DNA of 64,000 bases, from the NCBI RefSeq assembly GCF_001593605.1, contig NZ_CP012836.1:2546501-2610500 (forward strand), in the 5' to 3' direction. The position numbers and the translations under genes were made by a program. The stretch comes from Algoriphagus sanaruensis (GTDB taxonomy: Bacteria > Bacteroidota > Bacteroidia > Cytophagales > Cyclobacteriaceae). This document shows, in pieces, positions 31,804 to 40,786 of this stretch. Position 1 is the stretch's first letter. Each line of letters opens with the position of its first letter. A model generated the notes under the pieces. The model was given only the letters and a program-made list of their open reading frames with translations. It was not told where the DNA came from and searched no databases.

Positions 31804-34437
31804 ATGAGTGACGAAACTATACTTCCGGAAGGATCAGATCAAAGTCTGCACGATTCAGTTCCTGTGACGGGAATGTATAAAGACTGGTTTTTGGATTATG
31901 CATCCTATGTAATTCTAGAACGAGCCGTACCTGCTATTGAAGATGGACTAAAACCTGTTCAGCGAAGAATTCTCCATGCCATGAAAGAGATGGATGATGG
32001 GCGATTCAACAAAGTGGCAAACATCATTGGTCAATCTATGCAATATCACCCGCATGGAGATGCTTCGATTGGCGATGCAATTGTCAATATGGGGCAGAAG
32101 GACCTTCTAATCGAGACACAAGGCAACTGGGGTGACGTGCGCACTGGTGATAGTGCCGCAGCGGCTCGATACATTGAGGCAAGACTTTCCAAGTTTGCCC
32201 TTGAGGTAGTATTTAATCCTCAAACCACCGAATGGCAACTTTCCTATGATGGAAGAAAGCGTGAGCCAATCACGTTGCCGGTAAAATTCCCTTTGCTTCT
32301 CGCTCAGGGAGTAGAAGGAATTGCAGTTGGACTTTCTACAAAAATTCTTCCGCACAACTTCCGAGAATTGATTGAAGGATCTATCGAAATCCTCAAAGGA
32401 AATAAAACCAATGTCCTTCCAGATTTCTTGACTGGAGGTATGGCGGACTTTTCAGAATACAATGAAGGTCTAAGAGGCGGTAAAATAAAAGTTCGGGCAA
32501 GAATTGAAGAAGAGGATAGCAAAACGCTCTTAATCAAAGAAATTCCATTTGGAACAACGACTGATTCTCTGATAGATTCTATCCTTAAAGCCAACGATAA
32601 AGGGAAAATCAAAATCAAAAAAGTCGTCGATAACACGGCTAAAGATGTCGAAATCCAAATTCAATTGGCTCCAGGAGTTTCTCCGGATGTGACCATCGAT
32701 GCCTTGTATGCATTTACTGACTGCGAGGTTTCAATCTCTCCGAATGCGTGCGTCATTATTGATGAAAAACCGGTTTTCCTCACGGTAAATCAAATATTAG
32801 AATACAATACCCACCAGACCAAAGACCTTCTCAAAAGAGAATTGGAGATTCGGAAAGGTGAGCTGATGGAAAAGTTGCTCTTTTCCTCATTGGAGAAAAT
32901 CTTTATCGAAAATCGAATTTACCGAGACATCGAAGAGTGTACCACTTGGGAGGCTGTTTTGGAAGCGATCGATAAAGGACTTGATCCATATAAGCCTGAT
33001 TTTTATCGAGAAATCACAACAGATGACTTATTAAGACTGACTGAGATTCGAATCAAACGGATTTCTAAGTACGACTCCTTCAAGGCAGATGAATTGATGA
33101 AGCGCCTTCAGGAAGAATTGAAGGAAGTGAATTACAACCTCAAGCATCTTACAGAATTTGCCATCAAGTATTACCAAAACTTGCTGGAGAAATATGGAAA
33201 AGGTAGAGAGCGAAAAACCGAAATCCGAACCTTTGATACTATTCAAGCAGCAGTCGTAGCAGCCAACAATGCCAAACTTTATGTGAATCGAGTAGATGGT
33301 TTTGTAGGCTTCGGATTGAAAAAAGACGAATATGTCTGCGACTGTTCTGACTTGGATGACATTATTGCCATTCGGAAGGATGGTAAAATGGTAGTCTCCA
33401 AAATTCAAGAAAAGCTCTTCATGGGGAAAGACATTCTTTTTGTGGGAGTATTCCGAAAGAATGATGAGCGTATGACCTATAACTTGATCTACTTAGATGG
33501 TACTTCGGGCAGATCAATGGTCAAGCGGTTCCAAGTAGGTGGAATCACGCGCGACAAAGAATATGACCTTACCAAAGGAACTAAAGGTTCAAAGGTCTTA
33601 TATCTTACTGCCAATCCAAATGGAGAAGCCGAGACTATTACTGTTTACCTTACTCAAGGAGCAAAAGCACGGGTAAAAGTATTCGATTTTGACTTTGCAG
33701 AAATTGAAATCAAGGGTAGAGGAGCTGGTGGAAATATTTTGACCAAGTACCCAGTTCGCAAGGTTCAATTTAAAATGGAGGGTAAATCCACACTTGGTGG
33801 GTTAAATGTATATTATGATCCTTCGGTAGGTCGATTGAATACTGATCAGCGAGGGCGAATTATCGGAAATTTCCTTGGAGATGATAAGATTCTCGTATGC
33901 TACAAAAACGGGGATTATGAATTAACTGGATTCGAATTGACAAATAGATTTGAGCCATCCGATGTGGTGCTTATTGAAAAGTTTGATCCAAATAAGGTGA
34001 TATCTGCGATTTATTACGACGGTGGTACCAAGACTTACTTTGTGAAGCGCTTTCTGATCGAAACCACCACAGTTAATAAACGATTCAATTTCATTTCAGA
34101 TCACAAACAATCCTACCTCAAAGTTGTCACTACCGACAACCAAGCCCAAGTTGAGGTTACAGTTCAAAAAGGGAAAGAGGAGGAAACGCTAGAGTATGAT
34201 CTTGAAATGTTGATTGATGTAAAAGGCTGGAAGGCAATCGGGAATAAAGTGAGTGCTAACACAGTCAAGGAAATCAAATTAATTGTTTCTGAAAAAGCCC
34301 AAGATTCGGAATCAAATGATGAGGCGGAAGGGGATGAAGAAATCCTTGAATCCGATGAATCTGATGATTTGGAAATTGGGACTAAAATTGACCTCAGTCC
34401 AAAAAAGGATGACGAGGAACAATTGGGATTATTTTAA
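31804..34437 (+). CDS. parC: DNA topoisomerase IV subunit A
   Basis: The 877-residue DNA-cleaving subunit paired with ParE. The breakage-reunion domain holds RRILHAMKEMDDGRFNKVANIIGQ, HPHGDASIGDAIVNM and AARYIEARLSKF with the catalytic tyrosine. The C-terminal beta-pinwheel region has only a degenerate GyrA box (QRGRIIGN), in line with ParC. The end is acidic (ESNDEAEGDEEILESDESDD). It lies 75 bases after parE, with trmH starting 8 bases after its stop. Confidence 0.93.
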   Translation: MSDETILPEGSDQSLHDSVPVTGMYKDWFLDYASYVILERAVPAIEDGLKPVQRRILHAMKEMDDGRFNKVANIIGQSMQYHPHGDASIGDAIVNMGQKDLLIETQGNWGDVRTGDSAAAARYIEARLSKFALEVVFNPQTTEWQLSYDGRKREPITLPVKFPLLLAQGVEGIAVGLSTKILPHNFRELIEGSIEILKGNKTNVLPDFLTGGMADFSEYNEGLRGGKIKVRARIEEEDSKTLLIKEIPFGTTTDSLIDSILKANDKGKIKIKKVVDNTAKDVEIQIQLAPGVSPDVTIDALYAFTDCEVSISPNACVIIDEKPVFLTVNQILEYNTHQTKDLLKRELEIRKGELMEKLLFSSLEKIFIENRIYRDIEECTTWEAVLEAIDKGLDPYKPDFYREITTDDLLRLTEIRIKRISKYDSFKADELMKRLQEELKEVNYNLKHLTEFAIKYYQNLLEKYGKGRERKTEIRTFDTIQAAVVAANNAKLYVNRVDGFVGFGLKKDEYVCDCSDLDDIIAIRKDGKMVVSKIQEKLFMGKDILFVGVFRKNDERMTYNLIYLDGTSGRSMVKRFQVGGITRDKEYDLTKGTKGSKVLYLTANPNGEAETITVYLTQGAKARVKVFDFDFAEIEIKGRGAGGNILTKYPVRKVQFKMEGKSTLGGLNVYYDPSVGRLNTDQRGRIIGNFLGDDKILVCYKNGDYELTGFELTNRFEPSDVVLIEKFDPNKVISAIYYDGGTKTYFVKRFLIETTTVNKRFNFISDHKQSYLKVVTTDNQAQVEVTVQKGKEEETLEYDLEMLIDVKGWKAIGNKVSANTVKEIKLIVSEKAQDSESNDEAEGDEEILESDESDDLEIGTKIDLSPKKDDEEQLGLF

Positions 34438-34445
34438 TCGCATCC

Positions 34446-35150
34446 ATGCAATATCCTGACGGATCAAACGAATTTGACCAAGGACTCTTGGATTATTTGG
34501 GTCAGTATATCACAGACCATAAAAAAGCGGTTATGGAGCGTGTTCTTGCGAAAAGGACCCGTTTCATAACCGTTGTTTTAGAGGACATTTTTAAACCTCA
34601 CAATGCGAGTGCAGTCATTAGAACCTGTGATTGTTTTGGACTTCAAGATTTGCATGTCATTGAGAAAACCAATGAATACAAAGTCAATCCCTATGTCACT
34701 CGGGGAGCATCCCAATGGGTAGATATCCATAAATACTATTCTCCGGAAGGTTCATCTGTTCAAGCTTGTTTCAGCACTTTGCGAGAAAAAGGATATAGAA
34801 TCTATGGCACAAGTCCAGATCCAGCATCCATCTCAATTCATGAGTTGCAACCCTCGGAAAAAATTGCACTGGTTTTCGGGAATGAACATGAAGGAATAAG
34901 TGAAGAGGTGAAAAAAAATGCAGACGGTTTGGTTCACATTCCCATGCTAGGATTTACAGAAAGCTTTAACATTTCTGTTTCCGCATCTATTTTTCTTTTT
35001 GACTTATTGAAAAAGGCAGAGAAGTTTAAACATTCTGATTTTTACTTAAGTGAGGATGAAAAGAACGAGCTCCGAATGAAATGGTATCGAGAGATTGTCA
35101 AACACTCTGATATCCATGAAAGGGTTTACAAAAATCAAGGTAAATCATAA
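34446..35150 (+). CDS. trmH: TrmH-family (SpoU) RNA 2'-O-methyltransferase
   Basis: A 234-residue SPOUT methyltransferase. The three motifs are NASAVIRTCDCFGL (residues 49-62), ALVFGNEHEGISEEV near 145 and HIPMLGFTESFNISVSASI near 165-183, which form the knotted SAM site. Length, N-terminal helix and C-terminal extension are like TrmH, which methylates G18 of tRNA, though other SpoU RNA targets are possible. It follows parC by 8 bases and is the last gene of this operon. Confidence 0.88.
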   Translation: MQYPDGSNEFDQGLLDYLGQYITDHKKAVMERVLAKRTRFITVVLEDIFKPHNASAVIRTCDCFGLQDLHVIEKTNEYKVNPYVTRGASQWVDIHKYYSPEGSSVQACFSTLREKGYRIYGTSPDPASISIHELQPSEKIALVFGNEHEGISEEVKKNADGLVHIPMLGFTESFNISVSASIFLFDLLKKAEKFKHSDFYLSEDEKNELRMKWYREIVKHSDIHERVYKNQGKS

Positions 35151-35161
35151 ACTCCCAGACT

Positions 35162-35758
35162 TCAGTTCTTTTTGTTGAATAGCTCCGAAAATGGGTTGGA
35201 GTTAGAGTTTGATCTCTTGTTTCTTTGACGTTGGCGTTGTTTTCGTTTTTGCTCCTTACTTTTCACCAATACAGTACGTGCTGAAATTCCTACCTGACCT
35301 CTGAAAAACTCTTCTCTTCCTGAAATATTAAAATTGGGCTTGTAGTCAAGAGAAATAACGGCATTTGCCATCGTCATTTCTATACCACCAATAAGATCAA
35401 TACCAAACGTTTGATTTCCATAGGTATGGATAATTTCACGGGTTGCTTCATTTTTCAGAAAGCTTTCCTCATTGCCTAAAGCAAGACCAGCACCTAAATA
35501 GTAATTAAATCGCTTTGAAATAATTGGGCGATGGTTTTCAGCCAATAGCGAAAACGTGGTATTTCTGTTAAAATCAGTCTGAAGAATACCTTCCACAGTT
35601 AGGCGATCTTGAATTCGCTGTTGCAAGGAAATCCCAATCGTTCGGTTCAAATCGGAGTTTCCAAGACGCAAGCCAAAAGCTGTTCCATAACGCTGCGAAA
35701 AAGAGCTAAATGATCCCAGAAGAAAGCAGAAAAGAAGGATGGTTTTTAGGTAGTTCAT
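35162..35758 (-). CDS. Predicted outer-membrane beta-barrel protein with basic tail
   Basis: A 198-residue exported protein from ATG 35758 (MNYLKTILLFCFLLGSFSSFSQ signal). The mature part is beta-rich, with alternating polar/non-polar strands such as RYGTAFGLRLGN and FNYYLGAGLALGN, as in small Bacteroidota outer-membrane barrels. The C-terminal 35 residues are unusual: a low-complexity basic run KRKQRQRQRNKRSNSNSN and then PFSELFNKKN. It converges with trmH 12 bases away. The function is unknown. Confidence 0.72.
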   Translation of the reverse strand: MNYLKTILLFCFLLGSFSSFSQRYGTAFGLRLGNSDLNRTIGISLQQRIQDRLTVEGILQTDFNRNTTFSLLAENHRPIISKRFNYYLGAGLALGNEESFLKNEATREIIHTYGNQTFGIDLIGGIEMTMANAVISLDYKPNFNISGREEFFRGQVGISARTVLVKSKEQKRKQRQRQRNKRSNSNSNPFSELFNKKN

Positions 35759-35868
35759 GGTTTCAATCGAAAAGGAAAAGCATTTAATCAAATCCTATTC
35801 CAAGAATCAAATCTAGTAGAACATCAACCCTTGCTACATAAAGCAAAACTTTGAATTCAAAAAAAAAA

Positions 35869-35887
35869 GGTTGCCTAAGTGGCAACC
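35869..35887 (-). terminator. Terminator after the cyclophilin gene
   Basis: A 7-bp perfect stem (GGTTGCC at 35869-35875 with 35881-35887), followed on the minus strand by ten Ts. It lies about 60 bases after the stop at 35946. Confidence 0.88.
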
Positions 35888-35945
35888 CCAAACATGAATC
35901 AAAAGGTATCAGAGGAATTCCTCAAAAGCCTTTAGAAAATCTAAA

Positions 35946-36383
35946 TCAAGCTTCTTGAATGGTGATTTTTTCGATTTTATCACCTGCTCTAATCGCGTCG
36001 ATTACTTCAAGACCTTCTACAACTTTTCCAAAACAAGTATGATTTCGATCTAAATGAGCGGTGTTGGTTCTACTATGACAAATGAAAAACTGAGAGCCTC
36101 CTGTATTTCTTCCAGCATGCGCCATAGACAACACACCTCGATCATGGTACTGATTGTCGCCATCCAATTCACAATTGATTTTGTAACCTGGACCACCGGC
36201 ACCATTACCTATTGGGCAACCACCTTGAATCACGAAATTTGGAATGACACGATGAAAAGTAAGTCCATCATAAAAGCCTTTATTGGCAAGATCTACAAAG
36301 TTCTGAACGGTATTTGGGGCGTCTTTTTCATAAAATTCCACCTTCATGGTACCTTTTTCAGTAATTATCTCTGCTGTTCTCAT
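35946..36383 (-). CDS. Cyclophilin-type peptidyl-prolyl cis-trans isomerase
   Basis: A 145-residue cytosolic cyclophilin that speeds prolyl isomerisation in folding. The core is [51 protein letters not shown] and [12 protein letters not shown]. The start at 36383 ([11 protein letters not shown]) is preferred, since the 18 extra codons upstream are not family-like. A -7 element TACTTTTG at 36435-36442 (minus strand) fits this start. No signal peptide. Confidence 0.92.
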   Translation of the reverse strand: MRTAEIITEKGTMKVEFYEKDAPNTVQNFVDLANKGFYDGLTFHRVIPNFVIQGGCPIGNGAGGPGYKINCELDGDNQYHDRGVLSMAHAGRNTGGSQFFICHSRTNTAHLDRNHTCFGKVVEGLEVIDAIRAGDKIEKITIQEA

Positions 36384-36434
36384 AAGAATAAAATCAATTT
36401 TGGGTTGTTCAGTTGAAACTAGTTTTATCGATCG

Positions 36435-36442
36435 CAAAAGTA
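36435..36442 (-). promoter_or_regulatory. -7 element of the cyclophilin gene
   Basis: TACTTTTG on the minus strand matches TAnnTTTG exactly, 51 bases before the ATG. No TTTG is found at the right distance upstream. Confidence 0.4.
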
Positions 36443-36546
36443 GGCTTTTTCGGAAATAAAATTGGATAAAATTCCTAATTGAAATCAGACTCTTAAAAAT
36501 CCACTTCCAATTAATTCAAGAATGCATCTTCTTTAACCATAAAAAA

Positions 36547-36566
36547 TGCCCGATTTTCACCGGGCA
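36547..36566 (-). terminator. Terminator after pckA
   Basis: A 6-bp TGCCCG/CGGGCA stem (36547-36552 with 36561-36566) with an 8-base loop, followed by six Ts on the minus strand, 28 bases after the pckA stop. Confidence 0.85.
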
Positions 36567-36593
36567 CTTGGTTATAGTTGGGTTTATAAATAA

Positions 36594-38192
36594 TTACAAT
36601 GGTCCTCCCATAAGCAACTCTTCATCCGCAAAATCCTTAAACTTTTCAAAGTTGATTTTAAAGGCTTGAGCAAGTTCCTTTGCCTGAAAATCGTAAGCGT
36701 CTTGATCTTTCCAGGTCTTTTTAGGGTCCAAAATATCGGAGGGAACTCCAGGACAAATTTTTGGAACGGCAAATCCGAAAAATTCATCTTTTCGATATGG
36801 AGCATAATCTAATTTTCCTTCTAAAGCTGCCGAAATCATCGCTCTTGTATAGGAAAGCTTCATTCTATTTCCTATTCCGTAGGGTCCACCTGTCCACCCG
36901 GTATTGACCAACCAAACATTGACATCATTATACTCCATTTTCTCCCCAAAAAGCTTGGCGTAAGCAGTGGGATGAAGCGGTAAAAAAGCGGCTCCAAAAC
37001 ATGCCGAAAAGGTGAGTTTAGGCTCTGAAATTCCCATTTCGGTTCCGGCTACTTTTGCAGTATATCCGGAAATAAAATGATACATCGTCTGACTTTTATT
37101 CAATTTTGAAATAGGAGGGATGACTCCAAAAGCATCGGCAGTCAGAAAGAAAATGTTTTTTGGAGCTTGTGTGACAGAAGGAATGACACTTGTTGGGATA
37201 TGGCTCAGCGGATAAGCAGTCCTCGTATTTTCTGTGACTTGAGCATCCTGAAAATTGATCTCACGAGTACCTGGAAAAAATCGAGTATTCTCTACGATTG
37301 CGCCAAATTTAATGGCTCGAAATATTTCAGGTTCCTTCTCTTCGCTCAAATCTATAACCTTGGCATAGCAACCACCTTCAAAATTGAAGAGTGAATCACC
37401 ATCCCAACCATGCTCATCATCACCAATCAATTTACGTTTAGGATCTGCTGAAAGCGTAGTTTTACCGGTTCCGCTCAAACCAAAGAAAATGGCTGAATCT
37501 CCATCCTCGCCGACATTGGCAGAGCAATGCATAGAAAGTACATTTTTCTGAAATGGAAGGATGAAATTCAAGGCTGAGAATATTCCTTTTTTCATCTCTC
37601 CCGCATAGCCGGTTCCTCCGATTAAAATAATCCGCTTGCTCAAATTAATAATGGAAAAATTTCCGTTTCGAGTGCCATCCAACTCGGGGGAAGCTTCAAA
37701 TTGAGGAACACAAATAATGGTAAAGTCAGGTGTAAATTCGGTTAATTCTGCTTTATCCGGTTGTATAAACATGTTATGGCAAAATAGATTATGCCATGCT
37801 AAGGTGTTTAATACTCGAATTGAAAGTCGATGTCTAGGATCAGCTCCTGCAAAAACGTCTCGAACATATACTTCATGGTATTCCAAAAAGTACTTCATTT
37901 TTGAAAAAAGGGCATCAAACTTTTCCTCGTCAAAAGGAATATTGATGTCTCCCCACCATACACTGTCTTTGGTAGTTTCGTCAAAGACAATGTAGCGGTC
38001 TTTGGGTGATCTTCCGGTAAATTTTCCGGTGTCAGCCATAAGGGCACCTGTCGAAGTCAAAACTCCTTCTTTCCGAGCTAGCGAATGTTCCACTAGCTCG
38101 GCTGGACTCAGATTGTAATACACTTTTTCTTTTGCCTCAAAATTCAAAAAGGAGAGAGGCGATTGAATGGATTCCAGAACAAGGTCCTGCAT
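36594..38192 (-). CDS. pckA: Phosphoenolpyruvate carboxykinase (ATP)
   Basis: Converts oxaloacetate and ATP to phosphoenolpyruvate for gluconeogenesis. The protein is 532 residues from ATG 38192. Its motifs are TGRSPKDRYIV, RIILIGGTGYAGEMKKGIF, the P-loop GLSGTGKTTLSADPKR, IGDDEHGWD for the metal and NTGWTGGPYGIGNRMKL. The ATG at 38192 (MQDLVLESIQSP) is the family start, and the 12 codons before it are untranslated leader. A promoter lies at 38226-38254, and TATATAAACCCAA sits between it and the start. It fits use of amino acids and acetyl-CoA units as carbon source. Confidence 0.96.
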   Translation of the reverse strand: MQDLVLESIQSPLSFLNFEAKEKVYYNLSPAELVEHSLARKEGVLTSTGALMADTGKFTGRSPKDRYIVFDETTKDSVWWGDINIPFDEEKFDALFSKMKYFLEYHEVYVRDVFAGADPRHRLSIRVLNTLAWHNLFCHNMFIQPDKAELTEFTPDFTIICVPQFEASPELDGTRNGNFSIINLSKRIILIGGTGYAGEMKKGIFSALNFILPFQKNVLSMHCSANVGEDGDSAIFFGLSGTGKTTLSADPKRKLIGDDEHGWDGDSLFNFEGGCYAKVIDLSEEKEPEIFRAIKFGAIVENTRFFPGTREINFQDAQVTENTRTAYPLSHIPTSVIPSVTQAPKNIFFLTADAFGVIPPISKLNKSQTMYHFISGYTAKVAGTEMGISEPKLTFSACFGAAFLPLHPTAYAKLFGEKMEYNDVNVWLVNTGWTGGPYGIGNRMKLSYTRAMISAALEGKLDYAPYRKDEFFGFAVPKICPGVPSDILDPKKTWKDQDAYDFQAKELAQAFKINFEKFKDFADEELLMGGPL

Positions 38193-38197
38193 AAATT

Positions 38198-38210
38198 TTG
38201 GGTTTATATA
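38198..38210 (-). promoter_or_regulatory. TATATAAACCCAA motif before pckA
   Basis: This 13-mer on the minus strand ends 5 bases before the pckA ATG. The same 13-mer at the same distance precedes the scoA start (45889-45901), and a 12-base version lies before the 3-hydroxybutyryl-CoA dehydrogenase gene (25864-25875). Its role is unknown. Confidence 0.4.
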
Positions 38211-38225
38211 CTGAAAATGGTTGAA

Positions 38226-38254
38226 CAAAAATAAGAAATGAAATCAAAAACAAA
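38226..38254 (-). promoter_or_regulatory. Promoter of pckA
   Basis: On the minus strand TTTG (38251-38254), 17 bases, then TATTTTTG (38226-38233), both exact to the Bacteroidota consensus. The spacing is at the short end. Confidence 0.6.
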
Positions 38255-38407
38255 TATCAAAAAACCTCATTTTTTAGCTTTTCAATCGATTTCGAAGAAA
38301 AATCCAAAAAATATTTGGTGAGTGAAATTTGACTTTGGGAAAATGAAAATCTATTTTCTCAAAGACCTAAAAATCTGAAACCGATAAGCGAATCGATAAG
38401 GTCAATT

Positions 38408-38440
38408 TTTGCAATCAAGTGACAAAAAAGTTTATCATTG
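38408..38440 (+). promoter_or_regulatory. Promoter of the POT transporter gene
   Basis: TTTG (38408-38411), 21 bases, then TATCATTG (38433-38440), one mismatch to TAnnTTTG. It lies 29 bases before the TTG start. Confidence 0.6.
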
Positions 38441-38469
38441 CAGTTAATTAAACCCAAATCATCTATCAC

Positions 38470-40032
38470 TTGGAAAATCAAACAACTTCAGAATTTAGCG
38501 GGGGCACTGCATTTGGACATCCGAAAGGCCTGATGACTCTTTTCTTCACCGAAATGTGGGAGAGATTCAGTTATTATGGGATGAGAGCTCTTTTGATCTT
38601 ATTTATGACCAAAGCCATCGCTGACGGTGGTTTAGGTTTTGATGATAAGACTGCAGGAGCAGTTTATGGTCTCTACACGATGGGAGTTTACCTTTTGGCT
38701 TTGCCTGGAGGTTGGCTAGCCGATCGTTTGTTTGGATTAAAGCAGTCCGTATGGTATGGCGGCATCATCATTGCGATGGGACATTTTATGATGGCTTTAC
38801 CAGGGATTGATGGATGGATTAATGGCTATGACACAGCTAAAGTCAGTCTTAGCACCTTAGATACCACCTCCTTTTTCCTTGGCTTGATTTTAATTGTCTT
38901 GGGCACAGGCCTTCTTAAGCCAAATATTAGCTCTATTGTTGGTCAGCTATATCCGGCTGGAAGTTCCAAACGTGATGCAGGCTTTTCCATTTTTTACATG
39001 GGGATTAATATCGGCGGGTTTATTGCACCTTTGGCATGTAGCACAGTTGCTGAATTTGATATCCACATGGGATTTGGCTTAGCCGGCTTAGGGATGGTTT
39101 TCGGACTAATTCAATACAAACTCACTGGTAAGTCTTTGGAAAGATATGGAGAAGCTCCTTTGGTTTCTACTCCGTCAGAAAAAGTGGCTCAATCCAAGTT
39201 GAAAAAAGTTTCTTCTTGGATTGGAATAATCACTGCTGCTGTGGTTGCAGTATTATTTACAGGTGTCATCCCTATCAATGCGTCAGCAATTGCGAGTGCC
39301 TCAGGTACTGTAATCGCAGTAGTAGCCTTTGGATATTTGGGATATGTCATCGCGTTTGGAGGTCTTAAAAAATCCGACAAAAATAAAGTAGGAGTAATCG
39401 CAATCTTATTTATCTTCTCTGCAATGTTCTGGTCTGGCTTTGAGCAGGCTGGTTCCACACTTAACCTTTTTGCAGAACGTTTCACAGATCGAACTATCCT
39501 AGGCTGGAATATCCCAACCGGATATTTCCAATCAATCAATTCCCTATTCATCATCATCTTCGCCCCATTCTTTGCTGCGATTTGGGTATGGCTGGGAAGA
39601 AAAAATCTTGAGCCTAGTTCTCCATTAAAGTTTACCATTGGTCTATTGTTACTAGGCCTTGGTTTTTTTGTGATGTATTTCGCTACAAAAATTGCCGCAT
39701 CGGGTGAATTAGCAGCTCCAAGCTGGCTTATAATAACCTATATGCTTCACACCTTCGGTGAGTTGAGTTTATCTCCTGTTGGACTATCCTTAGTAACCAA
39801 ACTAGCTCCAAATGGCTATGGTGGACAAATGATGGGAATCTGGTTCCTTTCTGTGGCTCTAGGAAATCTATTTGCTGGTCTAATTGCTGGTGAGGCAAGT
39901 GGCGGAACTGAGGAAGGACTTGCAGCAATGCCTGACCAATTTATGATGATCGTTTATACTGTAATTGGATCGGCTGTAATTCTATTTTTACTTAAGCCAA
40001 TTCTTCGAAAGATGATGGGAGAGGTGCACTAA
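38470..40032 (+). CDS. POT-family proton-coupled peptide transporter
   Basis: A 520-residue inner-membrane transporter of the POT/PTR (MFS) family that imports di- and tripeptides with protons. The diagnostic start is FFTEMWERFSYYGMRALLI (ExxER-type), followed by GGWLADRLFG and GTGLLKPNISSIVGQLY. About 12-14 membrane segments can be counted. The start is TTG at 38470: the frame has a stop at 38449-38451, no ATG lies between, and the next ATG would cut into the conserved N-terminus. It fits the secreted peptidases in this window. A terminator follows. Confidence 0.93.
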   Translation: MENQTTSEFSGGTAFGHPKGLMTLFFTEMWERFSYYGMRALLILFMTKAIADGGLGFDDKTAGAVYGLYTMGVYLLALPGGWLADRLFGLKQSVWYGGIIIAMGHFMMALPGIDGWINGYDTAKVSLSTLDTTSFFLGLILIVLGTGLLKPNISSIVGQLYPAGSSKRDAGFSIFYMGINIGGFIAPLACSTVAEFDIHMGFGLAGLGMVFGLIQYKLTGKSLERYGEAPLVSTPSEKVAQSKLKKVSSWIGIITAAVVAVLFTGVIPINASAIASASGTVIAVVAFGYLGYVIAFGGLKKSDKNKVGVIAILFIFSAMFWSGFEQAGSTLNLFAERFTDRTILGWNIPTGYFQSINSLFIIIFAPFFAAIWVWLGRKNLEPSSPLKFTIGLLLLGLGFFVMYFATKIAASGELAAPSWLIITYMLHTFGELSLSPVGLSLVTKLAPNGYGGQMMGIWFLSVALGNLFAGLIAGEASGGTEEGLAAMPDQFMMIVYTVIGSAVILFLLKPILRKMMGEVH

Positions 40033-40055
40033 ACCATGAATTACTAATTCCTAAA

Positions 40056-40087
40056 AAAGGCTACTTTAGAAATCTAAAGCAGCCTTT
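40056..40087 (+). terminator. Terminator after the POT gene
   Basis: A 15-bp stem with one mismatch (40056-40070 with 40073-40087), followed by ATTTTTT, 24 bases after the stop. Confidence 0.9.
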
Positions 40088-40736
40088 ATTTTTTCCTAGT
40101 GAGTGAGAAGAATCTCAACGCCTATTCAATCGTGCATTTAACTTTTGAAGGGATGATTTTCGAAATAAAGATCAAATCAAGGTATCCATTCAACCAAAAG
40201 TTCAGTAATCAGCTTTCCTAGGTCTAATATTGATAGTGATAATCCAATTACTCTATTCCAAATTAAAGGACGCTCTAACGTCATTTTTGCTTTTCTGATT
40301 ATCCGCATTTTACCACTAACTAAATGAATGAGGGTTTGAAAATCCATTTCAATTGCTGTTGACTGTCGTCAGTGGTCAGTGGACTAATATCCGAAACATA
40401 CGGAACCTGAAATTCACCTACTCGCAGAATTACGGATATTAATATTAGCTTCTATGGAGAAAGAAAAGTAACCGAATAATTCACTTCGAATGTTTCAAAA
40501 TAGGAGCGAATGATTGTCCAAAATCATTCTTGTATAGAGAAGATAAAGCCTTTACCTAGTTGATTATGGCTCACAAAAGAAGGAAAACAGTTTTCAGCAA
40601 ATGGAATTGAATTACAATTTGATTTATTGAGGGTACTACGAAAAACGCAAAAATCAAGATTGTTTAAATGGCCCTATTTCCTTGATTGAAACAGCCTACT
40701 TTATTTTGATTCAATTTTGAACTGGATATAAACAAA
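40088..40736. other. 650-bp spacer with no recognisable gene
   Basis: Flanked by two terminators, so it is probably outside both neighbouring transcripts. No open frame looks like a protein, and no tRNA or other RNA shape is recognised. Small features are a short direct repeat GTCAGTGGTCAGTGG around 40369-40383 and several A/T-rich tracts. It may be decayed sequence. Confidence 0.5.
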
Positions 40737-40766
40737 AAAGACAGCTACCGGAAAGTAGCTGTCTTT
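40737..40766 (-). terminator. Terminator after the TonB-receptor gene
   Basis: A 12-bp perfect stem (40737-40748 with 40755-40766) with a 6-base loop, followed by six Ts on the minus strand, 20 bases after the stop. Confidence 0.92.
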
Positions 40767-40786
40767 AAAGGATTAACCCTTGAGGA

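Noticed and set aside
39189..39638. A 149-codon minus-strand open frame
   Set aside because: It is antisense to the POT transporter, whose membrane pattern and motifs are unmistakable.
40088..40736. CRISPR array or transposon remnant
   Set aside because: No regular spaced repeats, no terminal inverted repeats and no transposase-like frame were found; the only repeat is a short GTCAGTG pair.
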